Source: Treponema sp. (GTDB lineage Bacteria > Spirochaetota > Spirochaetia > Treponematales > Treponemataceae). From it: DNA of 64,000 bases. This document shows positions 47,185 through 55,522 of the stretch, piece after piece. The stretch covers positions 9,468 through 73,467 of the forward strand of contig JAAVAO010000042.1 in assembly GCA_014803985.1 (NCBI GenBank). The letters are read 5' to 3'. The notes beneath the pieces are model-generated. The model did not search any database. It was not told where the DNA came from and saw only the letters and a list, made by a program, of their open reading frames with translations. Within the stretch, counting starts at the first letter, position 1. Every line of letters begins with the position of its first letter. A program made the position numbers and the translations under genes.

Positions 47185-47487
47185 TCATCTTCCGTCACCA
47201 AACAAATCCGCGTGAGACCCCGTTCGCGTCAGTTCCAACACAAGCATGTCATCTTTTTTCTGATAAATCAGAAGCTAGTCGCCCTCAATATGCAATTCGC
47301 GGTGATTTTTCCAGTTGCCTTTCAACTCGTGGTCGCACAACGATTCTGGCAGTTCAAGATCTTTCGAGAGCATTCTGATAATATCGTCAAGTTTATTGAT
47401 TTTCTGTCCACGACGAACGGCTCGCTTGTATTCTTTTTTGAATCGTGCTGTCCAAACAGTCTTGTATTTATCTGCAATGTCGTTCAT
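47185..47487 (-). pseudogene. YafQ/RelE-type mRNA interferase toxin with a nonsense mutation
   Basis: The frame begins MNDIADKYKTVW with FKKEYKRAVRRGQKI and LPESLCDHELKGNWKNHRELHIEGD, the YafQ/RelE fold with its catalytic-type His and Asp residues. It stops at a TAG (47275-47277) where relatives have Trp. The same frame continues LLIYQKKDDMLVLELTRTGSHADLFGDGR to a natural stop at 47185. So a single TGG-to-TAG change splits the toxin. YafQ and RelE cut mRNA on the ribosome. It overlaps the antitoxin stop by four bases. Confidence 0.72.
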
Positions 47488-47725
47488 CTTTTCAACTTCG
47501 CAAGGGCGTCTTCAACGCTGTCATACACCTTCACCTTGTGCAAGTTTTTGAGTATTTTGTCGCCTTCCTTCATCGCGCGGATCGTGGTGCGGTTCGGCTT
47601 GTCAAGCCCGATTCTGAACGGAATTTCGCCCTCTCGCAAGACGGTTTTCGTGAACATTGTAAAAAGCCCAGAAATAGAAATCCCAATCTGGTCGCAGAAA
47701 TCCGACTGGCTTTACGATTCGCCAT
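47484..47725 (-). pseudogene. RelB/DinJ-type antitoxin, 5' end damaged
   Basis: The frame ending at 47484 encodes DFCDQIGISISGLFTMFTKT, then VLREGEIPFRIGLDK and YDSVEDALAKLK. This is the ribbon-helix-helix part and the toxin-binding tail of RelB/DinJ antitoxins. A stop at 47712-47714 and a frameshift relative to an ATG at 47725 remove the normal N-terminal strand. A start at 47657 would give only the C-terminal neutralising half. It overlaps the toxin ATG (ATGA), the usual TA layout. Confidence 0.65.
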
Positions 47726-47800
47726 GCTTCGGGAAAAACAATCGTAAAAGATTTTACAATAAAACTTGTTTTTCCGCTCCTGACATGCTATACTCATCGC

Positions 47801-48196
47801 ATGAAGTGCTTGAAAACAATTCTGCGCTGGCTGCCCGCGCTCTTCATTTTTGGATGCAGTTGGTATCTTTCTTCACAAGAGACCATCGAACATATACCGA
47901 CCTTTTGGAACGCGGATAAACTGGTGCATTGCATTTGCTTTGCAGGACTGGCGTTTTGGGTCGCATTCGCCGTGGGAACAAAACCATCCTCGCAGTGGAA
48001 AATCGTTTTGCCCGTGATAATCGTTTCCGTGTGGGGTATTACCGATGAAATCCACCAAAGTTTCACGCCCGGAAGAGAGTCGTCCCTATTTGATTGGTGT
48101 GCAGACACCTTGGGCGCAGTCATTGGCAGCCTCGCATTCTTTTACCTCTGCAAAGGAATTGCCTGGTACAAAAACAAAAAGAATATGCATATATGA
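47801..48196 (+). CDS. VanZ-like membrane protein
   Basis: A 131-residue protein with about four membrane helices. It carries the VanZ signature DKLVHCICFAGLAFW and ITDEIHQSFTPGRESSLFDWCADTLGAVIG. VanZ family members confer low-level teicoplanin resistance in some Gram-positives, but most chromosomal ones have unknown roles. Adjacent to the broken toxin-antitoxin locus, transcribed in the opposite direction. Confidence 0.85.
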   Translation: MKCLKTILRWLPALFIFGCSWYLSSQETIEHIPTFWNADKLVHCICFAGLAFWVAFAVGTKPSSQWKIVLPVIIVSVWGITDEIHQSFTPGRESSLFDWCADTLGAVIGSLAFFYLCKGIAWYKNKKNMHI

Positions 48197-48366
48197 AAAC
48201 ACTTTTTTAATTGTTTTGTAATTTTTCGCTATCGTTTTTTTCAGGGCGCATTTTTTGCATACGCAAAAACCATGCTTGCTCGGAGGGTCACCGTCTTGCG
48301 CGCCTCCGTTGCCTTGCGGCAGCCGTTTAGCAGGCACAATTCACCAGCCATTTTCGCTAGCATACA

Positions 48367-48443
48367 AAACTGGGTAAGCAGGGCACCCCCTGCGCCCGAA
48401 AGTCGAGGAATAAAAACGAGAAAACCAATACATCTTTCGCCAC
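48367..48443 (+). repeat. Dispersed hairpin repeat, family A
   Basis: AAACTGGGTAAGCAGGGCA, then CCTGCGCCCGAAAGTCGAGG and ATCTTTCGCC. It matches 51617-51692 for about 75 bp in direct orientation. The two copies bracket the accessory segment with the ATPase/STAS/PIN operon. Confidence 0.65.
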
Positions 48444-48451
48444 TCCGCATA

Positions 48452-48528
48452 CATCGCTTTGCTCCGTTTGCACGAAAAGAAATTATGTAAATCATTACTT
48501 GCGCGATTTGTGCATCCCTTGCGCAGAC
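48452..48528. repeat. Dispersed repeat, family C, copy 2
   Basis: Similar to 45242-45320: GCTCCGTTTGCACG, AATCATTACTTGCGCGATTT, GCATCCCTTG. It lies directly after a family A copy, so the two families can be joined. Confidence 0.55.
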
Positions 48529-48620
48529 AACTTAAGCATGTGGCAGGAACTGTTTCAGATAACTTGTAGGTAGAATGACACACCAGTTGCATTCGACCAG
48601 TGTGCCGCAGAATTAGTGTG

Positions 48621-49004
48621 TTAAATTTTTATATATAATAATGAATCCTCATCATCCTCGCCATATAAATACAGTTCATCCCCATCCTTGTCAATACGTA
48701 ATGTATAGTTAATGTTATTTGGAATGTAATCTCCTGATACAGACAGTGAAGATGGTTGTATAATCGTCACTATTCCCATTGTTGTTGGAGAGCCACTATA
48801 CTTTCCTTTTTCTGCTACAATAGAACCTGATTTTAATTCGTATGTGTTATCATTATAAAATATAAAAGAAAATGTATAGGATTCTACATCTTTATACTCT
48901 GCCACAACGCTGCGACTTTCTTCTCCATCACTGCACGCCGCCAAGCAAACCAACCCAAATACCAACGCGGTCAAAACCACGCCAATTTTTAAAACTTTTT
49001 TCAT
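48621..49004 (-). CDS. Small predicted lipoprotein
   Basis: A 127-residue protein; start MKKVLKIGVV at 49004 with GGAG six bases upstream. The signal peptide ends in lipobox CLAAC. The mature part is a short beta-rich domain (YTFSFIFYNDNTYELKSGSIV, GKYSGSPTTMGIVTI), reminiscent of small lipocalin-like stress lipoproteins, but no family is certain. It diverges from the XRE gene at 49146 across a region with a perfect palindrome, so it is probably its regulatory target. Confidence 0.8.
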   Translation of the reverse strand: MKKVLKIGVVLTALVFGLVCLAACSDGEESRSVVAEYKDVESYTFSFIFYNDNTYELKSGSIVAEKGKYSGSPTTMGIVTIIQPSSLSVSGDYIPNNINYTLRIDKDGDELYLYGEDDEDSLLYIKI

Positions 49005-49093
49005 AAGTTTCTCCTTGATTTTTTGTTCGCCACTGTTTTTACCACAATGACAATTATAGTTTTCAATTTTACCCAAATGACATAAAATTGTCA

Positions 49094-49108
49094 ATAACCA
49101 TTGGTTAT
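49094..49108. promoter_or_regulatory. Palindromic operator candidate
   Basis: ATAACCATTGGTTAT, a perfect 7+1+7 palindrome between the divergent small-lipoprotein and XRE genes. Additional half-like sites TTTACCCAAAT and ATTTAGGTAAA lie nearby. Confidence 0.5.
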
Positions 49109-49145
49109 GTAAAATAAAAATCACCAATATACTATTTAGGTAAAA

Positions 49146-49448
49146 ATGAACAATTTACAAAAATGTCTTTCTGCCAACATGAAAAAATATCGCAAACTGC
49201 GCGACTTTTCTCAAGAAAAACTTGCGGAACAAGCAGGTGCTTCAGCAAATTATATTGCGCTCATAGAAAGCGGGAAAAATTTTCCATCACTACCAATGAT
49301 TTGCCAAATTGCTGCCGCGCTTGAAATTGACGAACTTGAACTTTTCAATGCAGATGGAATCAAATACGAAAACTTTCAAAAACTCCACAAAGAACTCACC
49401 TGCGATATTTTGCACACAATAGACAAATATTTTGAAAACTTGCGCTAG
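49146..49448 (+). CDS. XRE-family transcriptional regulator
   Basis: A 100-residue Cro/C1-type regulator. The HTH covers about residues 12-66: MKKYRKLRDFSQEKLAEQAG, YIALIESGKNFPSLPMICQI. A short C-terminal tail of 30 residues follows. An AGG lies before the ATG. It is divergent from the small lipoprotein and followed by the convergent PIN-domain gene. The palindrome at 49094-49108 is its probable binding site. Confidence 0.86.
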   Translation: MNNLQKCLSANMKKYRKLRDFSQEKLAEQAGASANYIALIESGKNFPSLPMICQIAAALEIDELELFNADGIKYENFQKLHKELTCDILHTIDKYFENLR

Positions 49449-49663
49449 CGTTTTTTGCGTAAACAATTTATTTTGCAAACCCTTCGTTTCTTTTGCATAT
49501 TATTGCACACGCCCCCCCATACAAAAAAAACGGAAGCAGAATAAAAACAACTTGCCAAAAATAAAAGATGCACCTCTTGCTTATTAACTATAAAAAATTT
49601 TTATTTTGAGATCATGACAGACCGGAGAATACGCACAAGACACTTCAGAAAACAAAGAGCCTG
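49449..49663. other. Convergent intergenic spacer
   Basis: Between the XRE gene and the end of the PIN gene. It holds a C7 run at about 49512-49518 and AT-rich DNA. No gene or clear terminator. Confidence 0.3.
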
Positions 49664-50194
49664 TTATGGATTTTTTATTAATTTTGGATTTGCAGAAAGA
49701 ATGTCTATATCAGACTTTGAAAAGTCTGCATCGTGTGTCAACAAAACTAAATTATAAGTTTTGCAAATATCATAAATTATCTTGTCGTTAAAATCCAATG
49801 TATCAACAACAAGCATATTTTTAATGTCTTCCGATGTTCTCTGCGTATCAATTACTTTAAAAGAGGTTAAGATTCTATTTCTTATTATATCAAAAACATC
49901 TTTTTGGGCTTGCATTCCATCACAAGTATTGCGGAAAACTTTAAAATTACTGTTCTTTTTTGCCCGCAAATGCCATTCATACCTCAAAATTCGGTTTATA
50001 ACTTCTGACAAAACACCTGTATCTACCGCCAGTTGATTTTTATGTAAGAGCAGGCTTTTTAAAATTGAAGAATAACTCTTTTCATTTTCAGGAGAAAAAA
50101 CGGGCCAAAACAAATAAATAACTACATTTGCATCAAAAAATATTGTTCTACCAGAAAGAGCAGAAATGTCAGCCTGTTTAAATCGATTTGCCAT
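49664..50194 (-). CDS. PIN-domain nuclease, third gene of an ATPase/STAS/PIN operon
   Basis: A 176-residue PIN-type RNase. Acidic metal-binding residues are in place: D21 in IFFDANVVI, E64 in VLSEVINR, D137 in DFNDKIIYDI, D155/D157 in LLTHDADF. These are the usual four sites of VapC-like ribonucleases. It is longer than typical VapC toxins (about 130). The start at 50194 has GAGAGGG upstream and begins one base after the STAS gene stops. In this context the neighbours may act as regulator or antitoxin rather than a VapB. Confidence 0.82.
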   Translation of the reverse strand: MANRFKQADISALSGRTIFFDANVVIYLFWPVFSPENEKSYSSILKSLLLHKNQLAVDTGVLSEVINRILRYEWHLRAKKNSNFKVFRNTCDGMQAQKDVFDIIRNRILTSFKVIDTQRTSEDIKNMLVVDTLDFNDKIIYDICKTYNLVLLTHDADFSKSDIDILSANPKLIKNP

Positions 50195-50195
50195 G

Positions 50196-50549
50196 TCATC
50201 CCTCTCCAAGGATTTCTTTGACAGACTGCTCTATACGTTTTGGATTTTTATAATATAATTTTGCAGTATCAACAACACGTTTTAGCAAAACGGTGTCTGT
50301 AGATGTCAAATCTTCAACCTTTAGAAATTTTTTAACGTCATTTTCTGAGAAATCTTTATATAACGCTCCAATCGCTGTATTAAGAAAAGCAGATGTCAGC
50401 ATAGTTATATTTAGAAAAGACAAAACAACTGGTTTATTCTGTCGTATAAACTCGCAAATCACATCATAAACTTTTTTCCCGTCATCTGTTTCTACACAAA
50501 TATCTGTTCCAACAATTTGATACACACTTTTCTTTATTGCTTCTGCCAT
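50196..50549 (-). CDS. STAS-like domain protein (DUF4325-like)
   Basis: A 117-residue protein. It resembles the STAS-like DUF4325 family: a beta strand (KKVYDVICEFIRQNKPVVLSFL by segment), then NITMLTSAFLNTAIGALYKDF, equivalent to the loop and helix with the switch Ser/Thr in SpoIIAA-like anti-anti-sigma factors. The start at 50549 has GAGGA with five-base spacing. It is sandwiched between a GHKL ATPase gene (10-bp gap) and the PIN gene (1-bp gap). By analogy with partner-switching systems it could be the ATPase's binding partner; that is inference. Confidence 0.7.
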   Translation of the reverse strand: MAEAIKKSVYQIVGTDICVETDDGKKVYDVICEFIRQNKPVVLSFLNITMLTSAFLNTAIGALYKDFSENDVKKFLKVEDLTSTDTVLLKRVVDTAKLYYKNPKRIEQSVKEILGEG

Positions 50550-50559
50550 ACATATCCTC

Positions 50560-51420
50560 TCAAAATATATCATCCGCACTATATTCTTCAGATGAAAGTC
50601 GATATAAATTGCTATCATCCGTCCTAAACTTCATATTTACAATAGTTCCTGGAAAAGGAGCTTTCAAAAAACTCATAGTTTCTGTCTTGCTTTGTTCATA
50701 ATAGCCGTCATCGCTTATAATTTGGAATGCACCATTATTTAGTTTAATGAATTCTGTCAGCAATGCCAATCCAAGCCCTCCAGAAACATCTATTTTAGTT
50801 GTATTTCCATCTATCAACGCCCATTTTATTGCTTGCAGTGATGTCAGAGTGCTGTTAAATCGAGTATTTAAAAGTTTTTTAAAGCCAAGCCCCATATCAA
50901 CAATGGTAAATTCGATTATATGTTTATTTGGAAAAAATTGTCCACATGTATAAATATAGTCTGTGTTACTATGAATTTGAGCATTTACAAATATTTCATA
51001 AATTGATTCAGCAATCTTTTTCTTAAGTTCATCTGTCATAGACGGCAGCGCAGAACGAGAAAGCAATTCTTTCATAACATAAGAATTAAAATACCTACTC
51101 TCCGCTGGTTTTAATTTCAAATATTTTATAGTTGTATTATTTATATCTTGATATGCGTTATAGCCGTAATTCGCAAGAAAATTATTCCTCTGTAAAACTG
51201 AAAGAATATCACGATTTTTTGATGTCACAGAAATTTCGTTTGTAGAAGATAGGCTGTCAAGAATTCCCCCTAAAACTGCACACATATTTGCCCCGAACCA
51301 ATTTTCAAGACGTATGTGTATGTTTTCAAAATTGGAATTTTGCAAATCATTATATAACTGTACAAATCTATTATAGCAAGATATACTTGTATCTATATTT
51401 GACAGGATAAATTCTTTCAT
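50560..51420 (-). CDS. GHKL (histidine-kinase-like) ATPase, first gene of the ATPase/STAS/PIN operon
   Basis: A 286-residue cytoplasmic protein. The last 160 residues hold a GHKL ATP-binding fold: N box ESIYEIFVNAQIHS near 139-152, G1 box IVDMGLGF and G2 box GGLGLALLTEFIKLNNG. The first roughly 120 residues are a helical region without known domain. No histidine phosphorylation site or sensor is seen, so it is closer to anti-sigma kinases (RsbW/SpoIIAB) or Hsp90-like ATPases than to a two-component kinase. The upstream RBS is weak. Followed closely by the STAS-like and PIN genes. Confidence 0.75.
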   Translation of the reverse strand: MKEFILSNIDTSISCYNRFVQLYNDLQNSNFENIHIRLENWFGANMCAVLGGILDSLSSTNEISVTSKNRDILSVLQRNNFLANYGYNAYQDINNTTIKYLKLKPAESRYFNSYVMKELLSRSALPSMTDELKKKIAESIYEIFVNAQIHSNTDYIYTCGQFFPNKHIIEFTIVDMGLGFKKLLNTRFNSTLTSLQAIKWALIDGNTTKIDVSGGLGLALLTEFIKLNNGAFQIISDDGYYEQSKTETMSFLKAPFPGTIVNMKFRTDDSNLYRLSSEEYSADDIF

Positions 51421-51578
51421 ACTTCTTTATCGGAAAAACGACACCTTTTGTTTACTCACAAAGAAACAAAATTCCAACCATACTTTTCATTGCAATTTAC
51501 CCAAATGCATACAACAAAAACAATCCATAGCCCTACTCGTTATTGCCCTAATCCATGAAATGTCAGCAGAAACATGCT

Positions 51579-51692
51579 AACCCATTTTGCGTAAAACCGA
51601 GCAGTGCGAGGTAGCAAAACTGGGTTAGCAGGGCAACCCCTGCGCCCGAAAGTCGAGGAATAAAAACTGAAAAATCGATGCAGCTTTCGCCG
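51579..51692 (+). repeat. Dispersed hairpin repeat, family A, full-length copy
   Basis: CCCATTTTGC (51581-51590) pairs with GCAAAACTGGG (51614-51624). The module GGGCAACCCCTGCGCCC and the AAGTCGAGGAATAAAAA segment follow, ending CTTTCGCC. It is in the same orientation as 48367-48443. It fills much of the gap before the GH13 gene. Confidence 0.65.
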
Positions 51693-51750
51693 TGTATTTG
51701 CCGCCATTTTACAATTGACGACAAGAAAATCTTTTGATAAAATTCAATGT

Positions 51751-53670
51751 ATGTGTAATTCAATTTGGCTTAAAAGTATTTATAGCGATGGGTCTCGTTA
51801 TTTTGTTTCAAATCCACTGCCCAAAACTGGCGATAAGATTGTGATTGCCGTTCAGATGATTGAAAATCCTGAAGTGCAAAAAGTTTCATTTCTCGCAAAA
51901 TTTAACGGAGTGTCTCACCCGAAAGAAATGAAGAAAGTGGATGTAAAAAATGGTCTTGCCCGCTATGAAATTGAAGTGCTTGTTTTTGAATCAGAACTTG
52001 ACTATCACTTTGTTATTGCAACAAACTCTTGTGTTTACTACTATGATGAAGGGGGCGTAAAAACCTATCTTCCCGATGAATCACGCGCTTTTCGTCTCCT
52101 TGTAAATTACACACAACCCGAATGGGTAAAGAACGCTGTATTTTATCAGATTTTCCCAGATAGATTTTTCAACGGAAATCCAAACAATGATGTAAAGGAT
52201 GGAGAATATATATTTGACGGATTTGAAAGCCAGCATATCGCCGACTGGAATTCCGCCCCAAAAGAATACAGCGAAGCACATTGCCTTGACTTCTACGGCG
52301 GAGATCTTGAGGGAATAAAACAAAAAATCCCCTACTTCAAAAAACTTGGCATTACCGCGCTCTATCTAAACCCGATTTTCTATGCAGCCACGGTGCACAA
52401 ATATGATTGCCTTGACTATTTCCATGTTGACCCGCATTTTGGCGGAGATGAAGCACTCTCGGACTTGACAAAAGAACTTCATAAGAACGGCATAAAGATA
52501 ATTCTCGACGTTTCAATAAACCATACAGGAATTGCAAACCGCTGGTTCAACCGCGATGGAACATTTTTTCCAAAAACAGAGGGGGCGTACAATAATCCCC
52601 AAAGCACTGAACGAGAATTTTATTTTTTTGACAAAAACGGATCATACAAGTCTTGGTTTGACGTGAAAACGCTCCCAACTTTAAATTACACTTCCGAAAA
52701 ACTGTGTAACCGTCTGTTCAATGATGATGACTCGCTTGTGAAAAAATGGCTGAAAGCCCCCTATTCCACCGACGGCTGGAGATTCGATGTGGCAGACACC
52801 ATGGCGAGAAACAACGAAATTCAATTGCACCATACAATTTGGCCTAAAATCCGCAAAGCAATAAAGGAAACAAACAAAGACGCATATATTCTCGCAGAAG
52901 ACTGGAGCGACTGCACCGAATTCTTAAACGGCAACGAATGGGATGCCACTATGAATTATTTTTCATCGTGCCGTCCAATAAGACAGTTTTACGGAGAAAC
53001 CGATTTTCATCTCGCGCCAGCAATGGGAGAAGCCGCGAAAAACTACAAAATGACGGCAAAGGATTTATCCGCACGAATCACTGCTTTTTTAACGCGCCTG
53101 CCGTTTCAAGTGCGCCAAGTCCAGTTCAATTTAATTGACAGTCACGATGTTCCGCGCTTCCATAACAATCCCGCCATATCAAAAGAAGCAGTGCAAGGCG
53201 CACTCATACTGCTCTTCACCCTTCCTGGCTGCACAAATATGTATTATGGAGATGAAGTGGAAATTGATGGTCGCATAGAAACGATAGAGGGATGCCGCTA
53301 TCCTATGCCCTGGAACAAGGACAGAGAAAAAACAGATGCCTACAAACTGTACTCAATGCTGATAAAAATAAAGACGACAGAAGAAGCATTTAAAGACGGC
53401 GGATTTATAGTCTTAAGCGACAGCGACTATGTTTTTGCATTTGCACGATTCACCCCCACTGAAGTTTTTATTTCTATCGCTTCAAACGACACTGAAAAAA
53501 GAACGTTAGAAATGCCCATTGCAATTTTCGGAGAATCTTTTAAAACCGCCCAACTTTCAAAAACAGATGCATTGGGTCAAAAAATAATCGTCGAAAACAA
53601 AAATGGCATTTTAAAGGTATCCGTTCCACAAGGGGCATCGTTCTTGATAAGAATTTCACAGGGATTGTAG
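51751..53670 (+). CDS. GH13 family glycoside hydrolase (neopullulanase/cyclomaltodextrinase-like)
   Basis: A 639-residue cytoplasmic enzyme without signal peptide; the start at 51751 (MCNSIWLKS) is preferred over a TTG at 51715. An N-terminal beta domain of about 120 residues (CBM34-like) precedes the TIM barrel. Catalytic triad: nucleophile in GWRFDVAD, acid/base in ILAEDWSD, transition-state Asp in IDSHDVPR. Conserved region I is DVSINHTG. This is the layout of neopullulanases and cyclomaltodextrinases that hydrolyse maltooligosaccharides inside the cell. The surface starch-binding lipoprotein near 18 kb may act upstream of it; that link is inference. Confidence 0.9.
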   Translation: MCNSIWLKSIYSDGSRYFVSNPLPKTGDKIVIAVQMIENPEVQKVSFLAKFNGVSHPKEMKKVDVKNGLARYEIEVLVFESELDYHFVIATNSCVYYYDEGGVKTYLPDESRAFRLLVNYTQPEWVKNAVFYQIFPDRFFNGNPNNDVKDGEYIFDGFESQHIADWNSAPKEYSEAHCLDFYGGDLEGIKQKIPYFKKLGITALYLNPIFYAATVHKYDCLDYFHVDPHFGGDEALSDLTKELHKNGIKIILDVSINHTGIANRWFNRDGTFFPKTEGAYNNPQSTEREFYFFDKNGSYKSWFDVKTLPTLNYTSEKLCNRLFNDDDSLVKKWLKAPYSTDGWRFDVADTMARNNEIQLHHTIWPKIRKAIKETNKDAYILAEDWSDCTEFLNGNEWDATMNYFSSCRPIRQFYGETDFHLAPAMGEAAKNYKMTAKDLSARITAFLTRLPFQVRQVQFNLIDSHDVPRFHNNPAISKEAVQGALILLFTLPGCTNMYYGDEVEIDGRIETIEGCRYPMPWNKDREKTDAYKLYSMLIKIKTTEEAFKDGGFIVLSDSDYVFAFARFTPTEVFISIASNDTEKRTLEMPIAIFGESFKTAQLSKTDALGQKIIVENKNGILKVSVPQGASFLIRISQGL

Positions 53671-53901
53671 GGCTAGAAAGGGCAAAAGAAGGGAAATGCG
53701 TTAGGGTATGGAGCGGTGCGAGGAGCAAAGCGACGACGCAGGACCGCCGAATGGCGGGACCGAGCGGATAGCGGGCCGCGGAACACCCGACCGACCGCAA
53801 AGCGGACGGGAACGCCCTACTATGATATACGGTTTTCAAAAACGTTACCAATTAAAAAAACAAAAAACACGCTTTTCTATCTCGGTTGTTGATTTTTACG
53901 A
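53671..53901. repeat. GC-rich intergenic element with no gene
   Basis: 53705-53820 is strongly GC-rich and full of short repeats and inverted pairs (GGACCGCCGAATGGCGGGACC; CCGACCGACCGCAAAGCGGACGG). It contrasts with the AT-rich flanks. It could be a decayed repeat element; no coding evidence. Confidence 0.5.
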
Positions 53902-55515
53902 TCAATATCCAATGGCATCAAGACGCGCTTCTTCCTCAACCAAACTTTGCTCTGTTGGAAGCCAATTGTATTTTTCTCGCAAGGACTGGATTGCAGTGAT
54001 TTCATCTCCCGGAGTTTTTTCAAGCGCCTCCTTATAATCAAGGCTAAAGGGCAACGGGCTTATTGTTTCAATCGACAACAAAGTCTCCTTTAATTCCACA
54101 ATCTGCCACTTATTGCCTGAATAACTCAAGCAAACTGCCGTTTTAAACCGTTCAATAACAAGATTCATATCAACTGTATGCACTAAAAAATACAGCACGG
54201 TATGCTCTGTCTTGGAAAAATCGTTCAATCGTTCGCCATTTTCAACGCGCACGGGGGGCTTGTGCTTTTTTGCAGTTGGAACAGCCTCATTTAAAGTGGA
54301 CGGGTCGCCGTCAATCGTAAAATTAGTAAGACCATACACAGTGTGAGAGTAAGACTTTGTTGAATCAGGTTCAAAGAACATCCAATTTTCAGGTGTGGAC
54401 ATGCCAGAATCAAAATTATACGCCCCTCTCAACTGGGTAGTAACAAAAATCTGCGGCACTTTTGAAATATACCCTTGCGCTTGTGGACAGGGCTTTGCCG
54501 CGGCAAGCATCAAATCCGTGTCCATTTTGTGAATGCCCTGATAAAACACTTTTACCGTTTCAACGGAATTCAACCCCACAACGGTCGGTCTTCTTCCAGT
54601 TTCAAGGACAACTAAAAATGCAACAAAAAACAGTATGACAAACGTTGCAATCCCCAAAAAGACAGAACCGTGCCACTTATTAAATGCCAGTTTTCTTTGG
54701 ACTTTCTTTTCCTGCCGTTTTTTAAATGCCTCTCCCGCCTTTTTAAATTCGTCATTTGGAATCTTATTCCTTCGATTTTCGGGAAAAAACAACTCATTTT
54801 TTAAAGCCTCAATCGGAAAATCACGCCCTGTGTCCTTTGCACAAAGCCCTGTGTCAACATAGACTGCGAGCATAGAGTCAACTCCGTTCACGCACAGTTC
54901 AAGCGGCATAAAATTCTTGTAGGCAATTGCAATGCTTTTATCCTCGTCAGAAGGCGGAAACGGAAGCTCTTTTGTGAGGGCAAAATACGCATAAACCGCA
55001 CGAGAAAAGCACATTGCACCACTTCCCGTCAACGCAGAATCTATCCACGGCTCTAATATGAGACTTACATCTTCCTTTCCAAGATTTGCACATGACAAAT
55101 TAAACGGTTTTTGAGGGACAAAAAGAAGTTTTTCCCCGCCATAGACAACAGCACTCGGTCCTGAACAAGGCAAATTGACATTCTGTTGAAGCGCACACGT
55201 ATATGCCTGGCAAACGGCAAAAAGTGCATTGCACATATCTTCATTTGAAAAATGATTGTCCGGCATAGAGGCAATTGGACATCCAAAAAATCCCTCGCCC
55301 GTAAAAAAAACTTCGTCACCGATTGTTTTTGTCCCTGAAAACGACCACAATGAAAATTTTGAAAAGTCGCCGTTTTCATCCTTTTCAACAATAAAACCAG
55401 TTTCAGAGAGAAGATTTGAAAATTTTGTTTTTCCGAATAACTCCTCTGTCAAAGAGGAGTTAAGCATAACTATTCCGCCGTCTGCGCCTTCATCAACGCT
55501 AAGAATTGTTTTCAT
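53902..55515 (-). CDS. Single-pass membrane protein of unknown function
   Basis: A 537-residue protein. The N-terminal roughly 270 residues are cytoplasmic-looking (MKTILSVDEGADGGIVML; LNLPCSGPSAVVYGG-like), then a basic helix (KKRQEKKVQRKLAFNKWHGS), one membrane segment (VFLGIATFVILFFVAFLVVLE, about 284-304), and a roughly 230-residue outer domain with beta strands (SVETVKVFYQGIHKMDTDLML) resembling SnoaL/NTF2-like folds only loosely. It is of the type conserved in Treponema with no known function. It ends opposite the GH13 gene and lies directly downstream of the amino-acid ABC importer. Confidence 0.7.
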   Translation of the reverse strand: MKTILSVDEGADGGIVMLNSSLTEELFGKTKFSNLLSETGFIVEKDENGDFSKFSLWSFSGTKTIGDEVFFTGEGFFGCPIASMPDNHFSNEDMCNALFAVCQAYTCALQQNVNLPCSGPSAVVYGGEKLLFVPQKPFNLSCANLGKEDVSLILEPWIDSALTGSGAMCFSRAVYAYFALTKELPFPPSDEDKSIAIAYKNFMPLELCVNGVDSMLAVYVDTGLCAKDTGRDFPIEALKNELFFPENRRNKIPNDEFKKAGEAFKKRQEKKVQRKLAFNKWHGSVFLGIATFVILFFVAFLVVLETGRRPTVVGLNSVETVKVFYQGIHKMDTDLMLAAAKPCPQAQGYISKVPQIFVTTQLRGAYNFDSGMSTPENWMFFEPDSTKSYSHTVYGLTNFTIDGDPSTLNEAVPTAKKHKPPVRVENGERLNDFSKTEHTVLYFLVHTVDMNLVIERFKTAVCLSYSGNKWQIVELKETLLSIETISPLPFSLDYKEALEKTPGDEITAIQSLREKYNWLPTEQSLVEEEARLDAIGY

Positions 55516-55522
55516 AAAACTA

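Noticed and set aside
46234..47201. Minus-strand frames opposite the acyltransferase gene
   Set aside because: GC-rich coding strands give long antisense frames. The plus-strand frame has membrane helices and the family motif.
47212..47919. Plus-strand 235-codon ORF across the toxin-antitoxin region
   Set aside because: It runs antisense to recognisable RelE/RelB motifs and into the vanZ-like gene. No RBS or domain.
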